In this document: positions 25,735-38,400 of the stretch, piece after piece
Layout of the letters: every line of letters begins with the position of its first letter
Numbering within the stretch: the stretch's first letter is position 1
Assembly: GCA_033675545.1 (NCBI GenBank)
Contig: JAWDGP010006556.1
Location: 137,501 to 201,500, forward strand
DNA: 64,000 nt
Source: Elysia crispata
Lineage: Eukaryota > Mollusca > Gastropoda > Plakobranchidae
Reading direction: 5' to 3'
Program-made: the position numbers and the translations under genes
The notes under the pieces: model-generated
Told to the model about the DNA's origin: nothing
Seen by the model: the letters and a program-made list of their open reading frames with translations, nothing else
Database searches by the model: none

Positions 25735-25863
25735 GATATCCAGCTAGCAACACTATCCCTCAAAATGCTCTACTGTTTGTAGAAAAAGGTATCGAATACA
25801 ATGCTACAATGAAATGAGTACACTCTGCTAATGATATCATAGCGTTTTCTGGAGCTGGATATC
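25735..25863. mobile_element. Possible 129-bp MITE with 11-bp terminal inverted repeats
   Basis: GATATCCAGCT at 25735 and its exact reverse complement AGCTGGATATC ending at 25863 bound a 129-bp segment with no coding potential. No target-site duplication is evident next to the repeats, so the assignment as a miniature inverted-repeat transposon is tentative. Confidence 0.35.
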
Positions 25864-26184
25864 TCTTCTTCCAAACACACCAAAGTGAGATATTGGTGGA
25901 AATTTAAACTTGGAAAAAATTCTTTGTCTGTGGAATAAAATTATCTCAGAAGAGCCAAAATTTTATGATCCAATCCTTAGAGGCTTAGATTTTAATTTCA
26001 TGCAAAGTTGTTCTCTAGTAAAGATAAATATATCAATTTTAAGTATGAATGGTCTACAAACCCATTGGGACTATCAATATATGTGCTTTGGCAAACGTTT
26101 GATTTTGGTTTGATATTTTTATTTGATGAACATTTGGTTATAATCTTTAAAAATTTTAAACTGATGTCTTCTTTCACATTTCAG

Positions 26185-26227
26185 GGGCTGGTGAATCTGG
26201 AAAAAGTACAATTGTTAAGCAGATGAA
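26185..26227 (+). CDS. G protein alpha-i subunit, exon 2 (P-loop)
   Basis: This 43-bp exon completes Gly40 and encodes GAGESGKSTIVKQM plus the first two bases of a Lys codon. GAGESGKS is the P-loop (G1) that holds the GTP phosphates. The flanks are a TTTCAG acceptor and a consensus GTAAGT donor. Exon size and phase (1 in, 2 out) match the second coding exon of vertebrate GNAI genes as I recall them. An exon this small is easily missed by gene predictors. Confidence 0.97.
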
Positions 26228-26633
26228 GTAAGTATCTTTCTTGCCAATATTTTTGTTGTCTATTTTCTTCAACAGTATATATGCTTTTTATTTTTTCAGA
26301 GTAACTTGTTAGTTTTTTACCCTTTTATAAAAGAGCTGTTCTTGAGATACAGTGGGAAATTCTGTAATTTCTATTAAGAATTTTTTTCTCTATGTGCATT
26401 ATGATCAACTTAAAAAAAAAATCAACCATATTATTGATTATTATTTTAACTAAGCATTTCTTCAAAATGTTTCATTGCATCAGAGCACATAAAACTTACG
26501 GCTTAGAAAAAGCAGTAGTTTTTAGTGATAGGTGAACTTACCATCTGTAGGACGAGCAGTAAGAATGTTGCTCTTAAACTCTATTGAAGCACTCGACTGG
26601 GACAAAGGACAGATACACGCTGTCTCTGTCTGT

Positions 26634-26638
<5 letters not shown>

Positions 26639-26697
<59 letters not shown>

Positions 26698-26709
26698 CCT
26701 CCCTCTCCC
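26639..26709. repeat. (CT)n microsatellite in Gαi intron 2
   Basis: A perfect CT run to about 26692 ends in CCCT units and a C-rich flank. Confidence 0.95.
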
Positions 26710-29700
26710 CCAAGCACTTAAGACTGTGTTGGGAGACTATAAAGTATAAAGACTGATGCTCTTGATACTACAGGTCCTCTCGTGCGTGGCAATGTCCTTT
26801 TGGTATATTCTTTGCTTAGTTAAAGTAATGCACGTGATGGCTACTAGTAACCTCTTTCAGAGATTTCTACTGCTGGTCCGAAACTCATCGATAGTTGAAA
26901 CACCTCGCTGTTAACTAACGTCAAGTGCTTGGTGACACGTACCAGTGCTTACTTGTAATCAAGTGGCTTGGTTTATGCCTTTAACTTTATCTTTGTACCT
27001 TTTAAAGCCATTTTGTAGTTTTATCACTTCTTGTAATCCAATGCTACCGCGATTTTCCATTTAACACCCTGTATGTTGCATAGTTATACCCCCGATATCG
27101 CACTAAATATAACGAACTTCTGACGTATTATTTATGATTTTCTTTATAACTTGAAACCCGCACGAATCATAAGATCTTCCATCTGTTGTCGTTTGTATGG
27201 TAATATGCTATTCCAGATAAACATTGTTTAGCTTTTTATGTGAAATTGGACCAACCTAGCCGCGAATAGTTAGAGGAAGAGCTCAGGTTGACCGAGTCTG
27301 AGAGGTGGTTGCAATAATACCAGCTTGTGTTACGAATTTCTGAAGTATCATTACTTTATTGCCGTTCAGGGCCCTAGTAGCCTGAAGGCAGTCAGGAGAT
27401 GCGCACAGAGGGGGCTCCTGGTGATGGAGAGTGGCTGTCATGTTGGCCCGCCGAGACTGGGCGAGCCCCGACCAAGTACGCTCCGTTCGTCACTGGTACA
27501 CACAGGTTATAAGTTAGAGAGCCGAGAGTTATGAGTGCCAAGTGCTAACTTTGGAAAACTAAAGATCCATGCGAAAGACTTGGGGGAACTCGAGAACGTT
27601 ACAACGTTACGTATGCAATTTAGAAGTACTTAAACCTGATAGGTTATTACTAGCATCAGCTGTCTGTTGCTACGACTAAGGCTGTTGAGCCGGATACCGC
27701 CTGGGTTGCTCCACGGCTTGCTATAGGTACTACTATATCTATATAGTGTATGTAGCGAAGGAAACGGTCTAAGCTGACCTTGCAGTTTGACTTGGCCGTT
27801 GAGGTTTGAAATAAAAATATCATCGCGCCTGTGGGCATTAGTGTTCTAGCTTGAGTTCTCTGTCTTTAATACGGAAGTTATTTTTTTTATTTAGTATTTT
27901 TTGTTTGTAAAAGGAGGAAGGTAATTCCGAAAAGCCAGTTCGTTTGTTGCTCTTACCTAAATTCTACCGAATAATGATGGTCTAATTAAGCACATTTGGC
28001 ATGTATTTTTAATGGTATACCTTACCTCATGACGATGAGTCCAGACTAATAATTTTATTGTGTTCATGCACTTTCCGTTTCTTTCACGATTACTCTGAAT
28101 GTTCTGCGTATGTCAATAAGTGGCAAGATGCTGTCTCCCCCCCCCCTTTTCTTGACCGATCAACATTGATTTGTTTTGTTTTATATCAAGTGAATTACAT
28201 GCATACCAGAGGAGACTGCGTTAACCAGTCCTCTATTTCTGCTTTCCCCTCTCCACGCGCATTTTTTTTTTTCTTTTTGTCTATTCCCGTCATTCTTGTG
28301 GGACATCGAGCACGAGGAAATTTTGTGTGTCTATGTGTTTTTATGTCAAGATCTGCAGGTTGTATGGATAGTTATCGAGCTCAGGGTATGAAAGTTTCAA
28401 GTATTCCATAGTGACCATTCGAATTGATCAGTATGTAATCGATTATTAGTCCAGGAATGAGGCGTTTGGCGTTTTTTTTCCTTATATCATAATTTTATTT
28501 TTAATCGTAAATACCAGGCCGTATCATATTTGATACACTCTTTACCAGATCCTTTCTATCCAAAAATAATGAAAGAAAATAAGTAAAGTACCGGTTTTTT
28601 TCAAGAGCATTGTCTTTAAAAAAAAAAAAAAAACTACTTTGATTGACCTTCTTGTTCAGTTTTTGAGACTGAAAATTTGAGAATACCAAGCATCAGTTGC
28701 ATGTAAAGTCAAGGATAACTGACTCATAAACATACATGTAGTACAATTTAGAGCCATGGGCGTGGTGGTAAACTGCCTGTTGGTGTGCCCTCAGTATCTC
28801 ATCGATTATCACTTGTTTATTTTACGTTACGTATGATTTTCAGACCCAGAACTATTATATTTGACACTTATTGCTGTTCGACATGGTTAATGAAGGTAAG
28901 AAACCTGTCTGCTTACTCAGTACATTTGCCCAGCTTGACAACGATTTGTTCATGTATGAAGGTAACGGAGCGCCTGAAAATCGTCACGACATTCACCTAA
29001 ATCACTTGGTCTTCTACGTCAGCCGTACTGATTGGTGGTGTTGAAAATAGAGAAGATTAAAACCTGTCGTTTGCTTTTTTTTTCATTTTAGGTTTCTTTA
29101 TTTAGGTTTACTGGTTACGTGCTAAAGACAATAGGGATGGTGGAGCTCCCATCACAAACGTGTTGGAAGGTTTATCCATCATAGAGTCCGAAACTAATGA
29201 AAGAACTGATAAAGAACCATAGTTGGTTCTTATTTTTCCCAAAAGATGCAATGCGGACTACTTTTCCATTTGCTGCAACAGGCCTTCGTAATGATGCTGA
29301 CAAAACAAATGAATTCAGAGCATTGCAATACCGCAGTTAGTTAACATTCCATACATCTGTTGCTCTTAACATGTCACATGCAGGGCAAATGGCAATGCCG
29401 GAATGATGTAGAGTTAATAGCTATGTTTTAATTCTTTAACATAACTCTCTTTCAGAAATGTACAATTTGTAGTATTTGCGGATGTTTCCTCTCTCATTGT
29501 CTTTAGGTTTTATACCTTTTTGAAGCCTTGATTTCTCTTTGGTTTTATTAGATTGCACATAGCAGTGCAGCTTTTTTGTCTTTTATTTTCTGAGGTTTTT
29601 AAAAAGAGAGGTACACGTTTCTTAGTTAGACAGATGTTTTTAATAATTTCCATTATGTGAAGTTCCAATCGAGTCGCGCAGAGCTCGCTGGCTTAAAAGA

Positions 29701-30189
29701 AATCTTCTGTGTTTTCACCTAGGTAGAAATTTATGAGTTTGCTCGCTAAGCAACCTGTAGATTGTTTCCTATCAAACACTCACGCTAATGGCAACTAAAG
29801 ATAGGAAACTATTTTACCTCTTGACTCGAGAAAGAATTAGCCTGTATAGATCTAGTTCTGTTACGAGAACATCTCCAGAAAGAGTAGCTTTTTTTCCCTT
29901 ATGATGCTATATATTAGTACCTGGAGCATTGTTTTGTCAGGATGGTTAGTATTAGCACGTTCATGTGGTCATCTGTCATACATGCCTAAGATTTTTAGTA
30001 GACATTATTTTGCTGGTTCACGTATTTAGGTCATGCGTATCTAGCCTGTCCCATTTTACTTTGGTGCCAATCTCATTAAACATTTTCAATCCGTCTGGCT
30101 TTTTTTTTTTTAAAGAAAAAAAAACCATCGTAAATGATGAATAAGATATATAAGGTAAACTTGGAAAGTAGGAAATAGTGTGATGAATG

Positions 30190-30205
30190 TTTTTTTTTTT
30201 TTTTT

Positions 30206-30236
<31 letters not shown>

Positions 30237-30238
30237 GG
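30190..30238. repeat. T26-G23 homopolymer junction
   Basis: An uninterrupted run of 26 T is followed directly by 23 G. The G-run can in principle form quadruplex structures. Homopolymers of this length are prone to assembly and sequencing error, so the exact lengths are uncertain. Confidence 0.85.
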
Positions 30239-30544
30239 TTGCTTTAAAAATAATAATTTAATTTCAAATGCCGACCTAATTACCTAAGCTAGATAAATTT
30301 AGGTCATAGATGTCACCGTAACACAATGTATAGATCGTTTTCAGCTTTAGGTCAGGTTTAAATATATTGCAACTGTCAAAAAAAAAAAATTCTCGAACCT
30401 TTTCCCACTGCTTATCTTTATGCAGATGTGTGAGGGAATATGACGATAATTAGTTTTAAACAAAACAGCGAGGCAAATAATGCTATCGAGCTATATCAAC
30501 TCGACAAACAATTGAATGATTGTCCCTTCAAAGAGCAGACATAA

Positions 30545-30612
<68 letters not shown>

Positions 30613-30633
30613 GAAGAAGAAGAAGAAGAAGAA
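30545..30633. repeat. (AAT)n-(AAG)n compound microsatellite
   Basis: AAT units to about 30612 switch to AAG units to about 30633. It lies in Gαi intron 2. Confidence 0.95.
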
Positions 30634-32327
30634 CCAACAATCTATTCTTGTTACTGCTGCAGCCCGAATCATGTGGTTTTTGGCTGGTCACCGTTTATTC
30701 AGATAGAAGCTATTTATCGTTATTTCCTTTTGAATGCATTTCCAAGCTGAAAACTAATGACGGTCTGACTGTTTGATTGTTTACTTCTAGTTCCACTCAG
30801 CCTCTTCCTATATTTCGTTCGCTTTCCTAATTCTCCTTCGTTCTTCCACACTTCTTCATTCCTCTTCCCTTCTCGTCCTTTCCTGAAACTAGACCGGGAA
30901 CGCTTCGATCGATACACACGCCGCCCCTGGCATAGTGTGTGTGTGTCTTCACGGAGCCAGTCGCCTCAATAAATAGCTTCACGTCCCAATAAGATAGATC
31001 TAAACCTATGGATCATACACAGACATTATCACGCGGATGAACCAAGTGAGGCGCAATTTGTCTATCCATTTCCGTTTTTGGCCTGGAGAGAGAATACGCC
31101 AATAACTGAGTAAACGTAATTATTTGCTTGTCTACTGAACCAAGCTGCTTAATTTTGGCCATCTTGTTATTTGTTCAGATTTCTTTCGGACAGTATCTTT
31201 CCTATCCATTGTGACCTCGATGCAGTCTTTCATTCCTCCCTCAGCCTTTTGTGCTTCTAAATCTCATTGCCTTTAATTAAAATAATGCCGAACTCCACTA
31301 ACTTGTATCGGTAACTTTGTTTCCTACCTCAGCAGCCACTGAGATTTTTCTCCGGCTTCTTTTTTAAAAATCCCTTTGGACTCAAAGAGTTCAAATGAGG
31401 TTTCAAAAGAGCAAGCCAAGCGCGCTTTTAAAGTTTCTCCTCCAGCATTTCACTAGGTGATGCCAAGAATGCGCGACATGTTCGTTTGTTTGCATCCAAT
31501 CTCATACTCATAGTCTGAGACGCACGCTCATGACAAGGATTTGCATCGCTAGCGCTAGCCGAAAACCTTCACTCATGCTTGCTGAATACATTCTTTTCGT
31601 TTATTTTTATCTTAAGAAAGAGAAGCCCATAATATTAAGTAACATTATTTTCACGATGTTTTGACACCAAAAATATGTAAAGTACTTGTGTGAAAAATTC
31701 AACATGTACAGTTGGTGGATTTATTATTACTTTCGCATCATAAAATAAAGCAAAGCTGTTTTCTAAAGCCACCCTACTGTGATTTAATACCAAAGTTGAT
31801 GAGTTTCTATCGCCAATTTTCACCTCTTTCCCGGTCCCGCAATTTCGCAGGAATGTCCCTTATTTTGAAATTTCAGCCTCCTGCCTGTTTTCAGAAAGCG
31901 AGCTATCTTGCGATGAACATCTTTATTCTAATCATCTCATTTATTTTTTTTATAGTTGTTGTTGTTGCACAAATAATCGCTTTGATAAATGACTCAGGTC
32001 TGAAGATTGGACGTTCCTGTGGGATCACGATGTTGTTCTGTAACATTGCTCCGTTTCTCACTCTTGGTTTGGTTCAATGTAATATTTCAAACATTAATAG
32101 TTTATTTTGGAATCAAGGCACCAGGCGTTTGAACTGTTCGAAGGACACAGCAATTCTTTAGAAAATCAAATTTCCTGTCCTAATGACTTAGTTTCTCTCT
32201 TTTTTTCTTTCTTTTTGTATTTATTTGACTAATTAACGACCACATACATTTCACTGGAATAGATAATTTTGCTTTCTAGATCAAATTTCGTAATTAAAAT
32301 AAATTTACCGATATCTTTCTATTTCAG

Positions 32328-32469
32328 AATTATTCATGAGAAAGGATACTCACAAGAAGAATGTTTACAGTATAAGCCTGTGGTTTACAGCAATGCGATA
32401 CAGTCTATGATAGCCATTATTAAAGCTATGGGGCAGCTTAAAATAGAATTTGGACATCCCGACAGAGCG
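32328..32469 (+). CDS. G protein alpha-i subunit, exon 3 (helical domain)
   Basis: This 142-bp exon completes the Lys codon and encodes [20 protein letters not shown] and continues through [21 protein letters not shown] to GHPDRA, ending in phase 0 before GTAAGT. It begins the all-helical domain that covers the nucleotide. YSQEEC and AMG-LKIEF are Gi-type; the Gαo equivalents differ (FSGEDV, AMDTLGIEYG). Several positions (HEKG, NAIQSM, IIKAMGQ) differ from the usual Gαi1 residues, so this may be a divergent invertebrate Gαi or a second paralogue. Size and phases match the vertebrate third exon as I recall it. Confidence 0.97.
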
Positions 32470-33452
32470 GTAAGTAACATTTTTCTGTTCGCCCTGCGTT
32501 ATTTTGTATAGAATACGCGTTTTAAAGCTTAACGTGAAAAAAAATAAAGTGGCGTGAAATGCTCTTACGGTCTTTCAAAAGATGAGGGTGCCTTGATGTA
32601 TCTTTGTATTTTATACCAAATTTGACTCACAAATGACGGCTTGAAAACGCCATAATATTGCACATCAGAATGGTATGAATTTTCAATGTCACTGTCAGCT
32701 TTGAATTCACATTTCCAATGTAAATGAACTAAATAGTTCTATCATTAATTTTTGTTTTGTTTTGTTTTTGAAAGACTTGTACCTGAATTTATTTTTTTTA
32801 AAAATCTTTTTTATCCTTTTAGCCCTAAAATATAAAAGAATCCATATCAATTTTTTTCCGGAGTTTGTGAAATGACCATGTAGTCAGAATAGTTGTATCT
32901 GTCTCCCTCTTTTCATTTGTAAGTTTGCCTTTCTAAGTTATTTTGGCTTCGTGGCCAGAATACTCGCCCCCCTTTTTTCTTCCATATTTCTTTTTTTTTT
33001 GCTTTTTTTTGAGATTTTGTTACATTTATTGAATGCGTCACCAATGTGCACGAGTCATTGAAGTCTTGTCTTATTAGTTTTTTAGAACTGGATAGGTTGT
33101 TTTAGTTGCCTGTCCCTCTACTTGTGAAGACAAAAAAAGTTGTCTCTTGTTGCATTAGGAGCGGTCTTATGATACCCTTTATACATTTATGTTGTATATT
33201 TTCTGTATTCAACCATTGTAGCTGTCCCACATTGCTATGATGCTGTCGCCTTGTGCAAAGCAGACCACATCAGAATTCATGAATAGCAGATTAGTATTAT
33301 GAATAAATTCATGTCGGACGAAGCTAATCTCTACAAAAACTTGTGGCCATTTCAATTCCTTAATCTTTCCTCCAGATGGCTGTCGGGCATTATACTTACA
33401 GAGATCCTTCAAGCCCCAATGATTGTGTATACATGTATATTGATTTGAGGAG

Positions 33453-33454
<2 letters not shown>

Positions 33455-33515
<61 letters not shown>
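33455..33515. repeat. (CT)n microsatellite in Gαi intron 3
   Basis: A perfect CT run of about 61 bp. Confidence 0.95.
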
Positions 33516-33519
<4 letters not shown>

Positions 33520-34484
33520 CTCTCTTGCTTCTTTATTGGATTCATCGCAATAGTTTATTGGCGGTAGTGGGGAATTTTATTGCCTCGATCTAGTGTCTGT
33601 ATTAATTTATAGCTAGTTGGGCCCGAAGCGGAGCAGGCTGGCACATCCCATTTCATGTCTCGTTTCCGGAGGATTTCCCCGACAGCGATATGTCCTTATC
33701 TGCTTCAATAATAGGTCTTTATGATTTGAATCAAAATTCACTTTTCTCAAGTCTGTTTGGATATATACTTGCAAAAAACTAATGTAATTCTGCGATTTAT
33801 TACGGAAAAAAATAATAACGAATGCTTCAAAATGGCGTTATTGATAACAGCCGAAATTAAAAGAAATGTTTAAAGCAAAATCAAGACTAGCCCATGGATA
33901 TTTTTTTTTTCTATTTCTTGTCCCTCAATATTTCCCGCTGATGTCGAGTCTGAATGTTCTAGTCCTTGGCTCTTCCCCTCAGTTTAGAATTATGTCATTG
34001 CCTGTCCTAACGACACTTTGAGCGATCAGATTGTGACGAGCACCTGTATTTAGTTCTGTGCTAAGTGAACAGCGAGCCTCAGCAGACATGATTGATTTCA
34101 ACTGATGTTGCTTTTTACCTCAACTTATCTACAGAGCTATAGAGCTCCGTTCTTGGAACCCCGGCACCAGTCCAATCATAGGGCGCACTCGAGCGGGTTT
34201 TATGCATACTTCTCATTTAGGTATTTAGGTCCTAGCTTCAAAACGATTTGGGACCTCGAAGCTTTTTTTATCTTTTCCTTCCTTTTCATGATATTTTAGG
34301 GACCGTCTTTGATGCGGCAACAATTATAAATGTATTGATTGTTCGTAAAAAGCGGAACTATGTCGGTGAGAGGGCTTTATAAGTGAACGCTGAGCCGCAT
34401 CGCAATTTCCGAAAGGTCAGCCTTTATGAATTATAGATTTCCGATTGAAATGGAACTTGTGACGATCTGACCCCGTAGCAAATC

Positions 34485-34525
34485 TTTTTTTTTTTTTTAT
34501 TTTTTTTTTTTTTTTTTTTTTTTTT
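34485..34525. repeat. Poly-T tract
   Basis: About 41 bases of T with a single A interruption. Confidence 0.9.
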
Positions 34526-35976
34526 ATTGTCTTGTTAAAGAGGGTGGGCTCAGCTAACGGATGAAATTGAAATGTCTGGGCCTAAATGGCTTTGTTCTAT
34601 TTCTTTTTTTTATTTATGTTTCTTGTTTTCATGGATGTAGACATGAAAGAGGGGTCGGGTAGCTGGAAAATCCCGGTCTTCGCATCAGATCGTTTAGCAA
34701 CTTAGGGGACGTAAAAACAGCCACTTATGAATTTTTTTTTTTTTTTTTGATCTTTACTGCTACAGATTCTCTGACTCCAAACAATATTTTTTTTCTTGAA
34801 CAAACCAGTAACAGGATCTGTGCAAAGTCGCAGATAAAAATTTAAAAATCATCTGTAATTTCGTGGTATCTTATTTCTTTAAAAAAGTTGCAGCAATAGG
34901 GCCCATTTGTCTTCCACTTCCTCTGCCAATTTTGTGACTGTATAATCGTGGTCTACTGGATCACTTTTTCTCGACAATCGCTAAACTTTGAAGCCGTGAG
35001 CTGTTCAGCACCCAGGTGGCGTTCCTTGGCATTGATGAAAGAACCCTGGTCGTTCTGCGCCTTTCCTGCTGTACAACCTTTTGAATGTCGAGGCGTTTCC
35101 ATTCGTATCCTTGGTGTTGGAGTAAATGATTAATAAAAAAAATCGCAAAACAAAACTAAAAGTTATACCCCTATCAAACTTATGGGTTTTCAACATCTGA
35201 TGAACTCGTACGTTATTCCTTTGGTCGATGAGTTTTCTGTAATTCAATTTTCTTTTAAAATGGGGGTCACAAAGAAAATGAACTCTTTTTTTCTGCAAGA
35301 GTTGTAAATTAACAGCAAATTAACGGTACTGACAATTTTTGGTGATACATAATTATACGGAATCCTATTAACAAAAGAGCTGTGATGTTTTGTTTCTGTA
35401 CAGTAGAAATCCTGTCATAATATGAAACGGATACCATTTCTTTTGCTTCCGCGAACCGATCGGTCTCCTGCTTGTGAATGTATGTTTTTTTTAAAGCATG
35501 TATTTTGTCCGATGAATAAGGAACCACATCTTCCAAATATAAAACACCATCAATGATTTTTTTTCCATTAATCGCAGTAGATAGTCTTTTAGAACTATCA
35601 TTCCACATCGGCGGTAGATGATGGTGGATATTACGCCGCCCCCCCCTCTTATATTCCCCAGAAATTGTTAGAGTCGGAATAAATTGTAAAACTCGGACTT
35701 TCCATTGTATACATTACTCATCACCTTTATAATTGAGGTTGGGTATAGGGAAACGTAGTTGTACTGAAACGTAGTTGTTTTTCCTTCCTCTCGCTAGCAG
35801 GAAAGCGCGGTCACACTCACGCATACACCCCATACACACACGCGTCGACACCAAATTTGCTTTTCCGCCGAACAAAAAACGATGTCACGCAAAAGGAGTC
35901 TTATGTTTTGTGTATGAGCGCTCGCACCTTGACAACCAAACAAGCAGCTTGCACCACCATGTCGCAAGTCTCATTT

Positions 35977-36019
35977 CTTCTCTCTCTCTCTCTCTCTCTC
36001 TCTTCCCCCCCCCCCCCCC
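35977..36019. repeat. (CT)n followed by C15
   Basis: A short CT run of about 28 bp is followed after TT by about 15 C. This is a pyrimidine tract in the direction of Gαi transcription. Confidence 0.9.
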
Positions 36020-38314
36020 TAAAGCACTAGCAGCTGTGTCCAGTCCCAGCACCCTAACACGCCATCAGCCCAGAGTCATGCGGGTGTTAAGTGAGCCGAC
36101 TTAATCGCCTCCATCCACGGCGCCTGGGTTCCACCTAACCTTCTCCGTTGTTCTCTGGTTCCAGTGTGCAAGAAACCTAATCAATACTCGCAGTCCCCTA
36201 GAACCCATACATTGTACATCTAAGATCTCGCTCTGATATGGGGTTTAAATACTTGGTTATAATCCATATTGTGCGAGAAAATAGGCTGCTTGGGAATGGC
36301 AGTGGTAATAGTGGGGGAAGAATGAGATATCGTCAATGTTACCTTGCAGTTTTCGTCCTTTTTGCGATAAAGATAATTAGTGTATGATTAGAATTGCCAC
36401 CGAGACATTAATTACGGCAGAGAGAATGTCGTTCAGAAAAAGGATCTCCGATTGGGGCATTCGTAATCTTGAAAAAACACCGCCGTTGTTACTGGAGAGT
36501 TCAAAACAATGGCTCTAGAGACCCACAGAGCGCAGTATCAAAGTAAATTTAGGTTTAAATTTCGTCGTTAACAGCTTGGTCCTATGTTTATTATATTTAT
36601 TTTTGTTAGTTCTGACCTGCATTTGTTTGTAAGTTTGGAACTTAGTATCCATTGGTGGAGAATATATCCCAGTCATGGCCTCTCTACCGCCACTGGGTTT
36701 CTAGGAACAGTATTTGGATCCATGTTGCAGACCTTAAACAGTGGACAGAGAGGACGAATGATCTGATGTGCTCAGTACAAGTTGAGTTAGGTGACTGCAG
36801 ATTGATTGGTAAATGATTTTGCTTTGGCCCACCACAACCATACAGTTGTCTGTGCAAGTCTTGTCAGGTACTTTGGCGTTATTAGGGTTTCTCCTAAAAT
36901 TCTTGATTTTCCAAAGGTTGAATGAGTACCCGAGAGGATGATCGCAAATTCGGAAATCGGGTTTGATTTTGTGAAAGCTTTTTTGGGGGGGAAGATTCAT
37001 TTCCATGGAATCAAGTAGACCCATGTTTGCACGACACTGCCACCAAATCGGGCCTTTTGGTGCCATGGTTGGCACTATCCTATTATCTTCTCGCCAGGGC
37101 GTCTATCACAGTCATGACTTCTACGAAAATAAATCCTATTTCGGCATGTGTCGCTGCTTTTGCTTTTTGAAAGTGTTAAGAGGCCAGAGGCTTGCGAGTG
37201 TTTTCTGTTTCTTTTTGTCTTAGCAACTCGTGGCCAAGCACGCGCGCCTGAGACAGGCTCTTCCAGGACTGTGGGACTCACGCGGTGGGCAGCCGAGTGA
37301 CACGGGCTGTTCATGTCTTTGCTAGGGTATCAGGCATGGTCACGCAACTGGCATCGATTTGAAGAATGACATCCTTGACATGATCTTGTCTAATAGCAAG
37401 GCTTTTCCCTCCCCTCCCAACCCAGCCTCTCCCTCACCGGTCTGTCCCCTTCAGAGATTTCTCATCTGACGCGCTTGTTCTCACCTCGAGCTTTGAGTCG
37501 CGCCTGGAAAAGCTCGGATGTTTCTATAATTTGGGCAGTGAAATCCTCTTTGAGCCGCCTGCCCTTTTAACAACAGTAGCGGCGTGTCTCATTTTTGGGA
37601 ACTAGACGTTCATAAGACTGAACAGCACACAACTCGTATCCATGTTGTGTCGTGCAATGCTTATACCCATAATGATTCCGGTTTTGATATTGCTATAAAT
37701 CAATACAATTCTGTAGCAAACCCGCCGGGCTCCTTACTAAGTTTTATCTACGTTAACCGCATAGACTGATTCCTGACTCATTTCAAATCAGGCCACATAA
37801 TGCTGAAAAAAAAAGTAAGGGCATCGATAATTTGCACATTGAGGATTATTGTTAATGAAGGGGTAAAAAGTAAAATTGAGTTGTATTTTAGACCAGCAAA
37901 AGACGAGTTTCTTCAAAACTCACCAATAGTTGCCATTGTCGTTTCCCTTGTTAAGTTGAAACAAGTTACGTACCAACACACTATACACAGCGAGCGAATT
38001 TTTTCGGTGGCGGGCGATTTTGTTGTTGTTAAATAGGTGGCAACTCATACTCTCAATCCAATGGTAGAAACTTCTGTCATTTCTATATTCGTTTTTTATT
38101 CCTTATATTGTCAAACTCAACCTAATAGATTTTTGCTGTTATAGTCTCCAACAAATTTCCACGCTTGTTTTTCTCTTAGCTTTCCTTACTTCCCATTTTT
38201 GCCACTGTTGTCTTGGCTTCCAGCTCGTGGGATGGCGTTATTTTCAACTCAGCCTATTTTCTTCAATTCTCTTGAGCCGATTACGTTACTCAGGGCTATA
38301 CTTTCCAGAGTTAG

Positions 38315-38400
38315 TTCTCTCTCTCTTTCTCTCCCTGTCTCTCTCTTTATCTATCTCTCTGTCTCTGTCTCTCTCTCTGTCAATCTATCTATCACACACA
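38315..38400. repeat. Degenerate CT/CTAT/CTGT pyrimidine-rich tract
   Basis: Interrupted CT, CTGT and CTAT units. The Ser/Leu-rich open frames across it are repeat-coded. Confidence 0.8.

Larger units (their letters stand above)
23440..26184 (+). other. Gαi intron 1 (2,745 bp)
   Basis: The donor is GTATGT and the acceptor is CACATTTCAG. The intron holds a foldback near its start, a dense cluster of AGATCT words, a G-run near 25264 and a small element with 11-bp terminal inverted repeats. No nested gene is recognised. Confidence 0.9.
26228..32327 (+). other. Gαi intron 2 (6,100 bp)
   Basis: The donor is GTAAGT and the acceptor TCTATTTCAG. It contains a (CT)n tract, a block of higher GC content near 27.36-27.5 kb, a T26-G23 homopolymer junction, an (AAT)n-(AAG)n array and ordinary AT-rich sequence. 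A 149-codon open frame at 31712-32161 has no recognisable similarity and a random composition, so it is not annotated as a gene. Confidence 0.9.

Noticed and set aside
26770-26785. Short match to a conserved large-subunit rRNA phrase (AGGTCCTCTCGT)
   Set aside because: The similarity stops after about 12 bases, and the following sequence is unlike rRNA.
27329-27606. TGTTACG...CGTTACA-bounded segment as a solo LTR
   Set aside because: There is no target-site duplication, the length is not diagnostic, and no internal signal supports it. Only the GC-rich block was kept as an observation.
31712-32161. 149-codon open frame in Gαi intron 2 with a hydrophobic segment
   Set aside because: Composition and motif content look random, no family is recognisable, and it ends shortly before a constitutive exon. 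It is likely chance in AT-rich intron DNA.
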